Below, in pieces: positions 31,838-32,647 of a stretch of 32,647 bases of DNA. A program made the position numbers and the translations under genes. Each line of letters begins with the position of its first letter. Position 1 is the first letter of the stretch. The DNA is from Candidatus Fermentibacteraceae bacterium. GTDB lineage: Bacteria; Fermentibacterota; Fermentibacteria; Fermentibacterales; JCC-6. The stretch lies in the NCBI GenBank assembly GCA_021162285.1, contig JAGGYZ010000181.1, positions 1 through 32,647 on the forward strand. Reading direction: 5' to 3'. Under the pieces are notes generated by a model. That model made no database searches, was not told where the DNA came from, and was given only the letters and a program-made list of their open reading frames with translations.

Positions 31838-32456
31838 AGTAAGAGCAACCAGAATGGAGATGCTTCAGCTTAAGAAGCGTCTCAAGCTGGCAAAAAAAGG
31901 GCACAAGCTGCTGAAAGACAAGCTCGATGAGCTCATGCGTCAGTTCAAGATTCTTATTGGACAGTATGAGGGAGCCCGGGCGAAACTGGAGGACCAGCTG
32001 GGAGTAGCCTACGGCGAGTTTCTGTTTGCCAGAGCTGCAATGGAGGAAGAGGGTCTTCTTGACGCCCTTCGATACCCCGGAGCCAGAGCTGTTGTAAACT
32101 CAACCACAAGAAGAGTAATGAATCTTACCCTTCCTGTGTTCAAGGTTTCGATTGAGGGCAGGGTGAGAAATTACGGTATGTACGATACGCCCCCCGAGCT
32201 TGATGAGGCCCTGGAAGTTTACAAAAAGGTTCTTCCGGAAATAATCCGCCTGGCTGAACAGGAAAAAGCGATAATTCTTATCGCACAGGAAATTGACACC
32301 ACGCGGCGCAGGGTGAATTCTCTGGAGTATGTAATGATACCGGAGATCAACCAGGCAATAAGATACATCCGTCTTAAACTTGATGAGATGGAACGGGGTA
32401 ACACCACCCGTCTTATGAAAGTGAAGGAAATGGTAGAGGCGAACAAGTCTTACTGA
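31827..32456 (+). CDS. ntpD: V-type ATPase subunit D (central shaft)
   Basis: 209 residues from 31827. It forms the antiparallel coiled-coil rotor shaft inside the A3B3 head. ATRMEMLQLKKRLKLAKKGHKLLKDK is the N-terminal helix signature, and RRVNSLEYVMIPEINQAIRYIRLKLDEMER the C-terminal helix; both are near-invariant. Two starts are possible: 31812 (MKARQMAIEV) and 31827 (MAIEV). The second matches the family N-terminus better; neither has a strong ribosome site, so coupling to B (11-bp overlap) is likely. It is the last gene of the operon, followed by a hairpin. Confidence 0.95.
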   Translation: MAIEVRATRMEMLQLKKRLKLAKKGHKLLKDKLDELMRQFKILIGQYEGARAKLEDQLGVAYGEFLFARAAMEEEGLLDALRYPGARAVVNSTTRRVMNLTLPVFKVSIEGRVRNYGMYDTPPELDEALEVYKKVLPEIIRLAEQEKAIILIAQEIDTTRRRVNSLEYVMIPEINQAIRYIRLKLDEMERGNTTRLMKVKEMVEANKSY

Positions 32457-32481
32457 TAGTCAGTGAGTCATAAACAACAGA

Positions 32482-32508
32482 AAAGGGAGTCCACAGCGGG
32501 CTCCCTTT
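32482..32508 (+). terminator. Hairpin after the V-ATPase operon
   Basis: An 11-bp stem with one G-U pair (AAAGGGAGTCC with GGGCTCCCTTT) and loop ACAGC, 25 bp after the ntpD stop. The T-run after it is short (TTT belongs to the stem), so it is either a modest intrinsic terminator or an mRNA 3'-end stabiliser. Confidence 0.7.
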
Positions 32509-32557
32509 CCTGTATCGCCGGGTCTAGTCCGAAGTTGATGGTAAACTCAGCTGTATC

Positions 32558-32584
32558 AAAAAGGGGAGAGCCGAAGCTCTCCCC
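32558..32584 (-). terminator. Intrinsic terminator of the convergent gene at the right edge
   Basis: Read on the minus strand: GGGGAGAGC, a TTCG tetraloop, GCTCTCCCC, then TTTTT. The 9-bp GC-rich stem with a UUCG loop and U-tract is a classic rho-independent terminator. It begins 17 bp after the stop of the partial gene at 32601-32647, which supports that gene. Confidence 0.88.
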
Positions 32585-32600
32585 AAAAACAGGAACGATT

Positions 32601-32647
32601 CTAGAAGGAAGCCTTGATTCCACCCCAGGTCTCGCGACTGAGTGCAG
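32601..32647 (-). CDS. 3' end of a gene, product ending in an outer-membrane-barrel-like motif (partial)
   Basis: Only the last 14 residues are inside the window: ALSRETWGGIKASF, then TAG. The alternation of polar and hydrophobic residues and the final Phe resemble the C-terminal beta-signal read by the BAM complex in outer-membrane beta-barrel proteins. The strong terminator right after it shows that a transcript ends here. The reading frame rests on this motif and the terminator alone, since the rest lies beyond the edge. Confidence 0.5.
   Translation of the reverse strand, partial: ALSRETWGGIKASF

Noticed and set aside
1..32647. CRISPR arrays, insertion sequences, tRNA or rRNA genes, riboswitches
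   Set aside because: None seen on either strand: no spaced direct repeats, no transposase-like protein, no cloverleaf or rRNA-like stretch, and no gap over 220 bp in which one could hide.

Overview
The window is the chromosomal replication-origin neighbourhood of a deep-branching, probably Gram-negative (diderm) bacterium. Diderm evidence is a YidC with a large periplasmic domain, a bactofilin, and a truncated gene at the right edge whose product ends in an outer-membrane-barrel-like Phe. Base composition is mid-range (roughly 45% G+C by eye). Nothing identifies the species. A complete bacterial V/A-type ATPase operon together with the gene complement would fit an uncultured candidate phylum or a spirochaete/FCB-like lineage, but that is only a guess.

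Layout. (1) 71-2955, + strand: a tight four-gene unit of HAD phosphatase, two unrecognised membrane proteins and a GT4 glycosyltransferase. (2) 2998-10778, - strand: reading along the strand, rpmH-rnpA-yidD-yidC-mnmE-mnmG-rsmG-parA-parB, then a small 2[4Fe-4S] ferredoxin too short for routine gene calling. Almost every junction overlaps. Two parS centromere sites (TGTTTCACGTGAAACA and a one-mismatch copy) lie inside mnmG; one spans the mnmG/rsmG overlap and is translated in both frames. (3) 10997-18399, + strand: dnaA, a 211-bp intergenic region that looks like oriC (degenerate DnaA boxes, a GC cluster, TTA-CTA-TTA trios, an AT-rich tract), dnaN, dciA (DUF721), gyrB and gyrA; recF is absent from its usual slot. 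(4) 18399-23740: a 1188-residue uncharacterised soluble protein coupled to gyrA, an L-asparaginase coupled to that protein, then a small membrane coiled-coil protein and a bactofilin. (5) 23925-32456: a V-type ATPase operon in the same order as the Enterococcus hirae Na+-ATPase operon (F-I-K-E-C-G-A-B-D); the rotor subunit keeps the complete Na+-ligand set. (6) 32457-32647: two hairpin terminators and the 3' end of a convergent gene.

How it fits together. Genes diverge at rpmH/dnaA, and hand-counted sample lines change from C>G to G>C on the + strand around dnaN-gyrB. Both place the origin at or near dnaA-dnaN. ParA, ParB and the parS sites provide origin segregation. DnaA, DnaN, DciA and gyrase provide initiation, clamp loading, helicase recruitment and supercoiling. 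The minus-strand genes couple ribosome and tRNA maturation (L34, RNase P, MnmE/MnmG, RsmG) and membrane insertion to the same locus.

The best candidates for something undescribed are the 1188-aa protein after gyrA, the double-coding parS, and a second, better-matching cluster of DnaA-box-like sequences just upstream of the V-ATPase operon. I saw no insertion sequence, prophage, CRISPR array, defence system, tRNA or rRNA.
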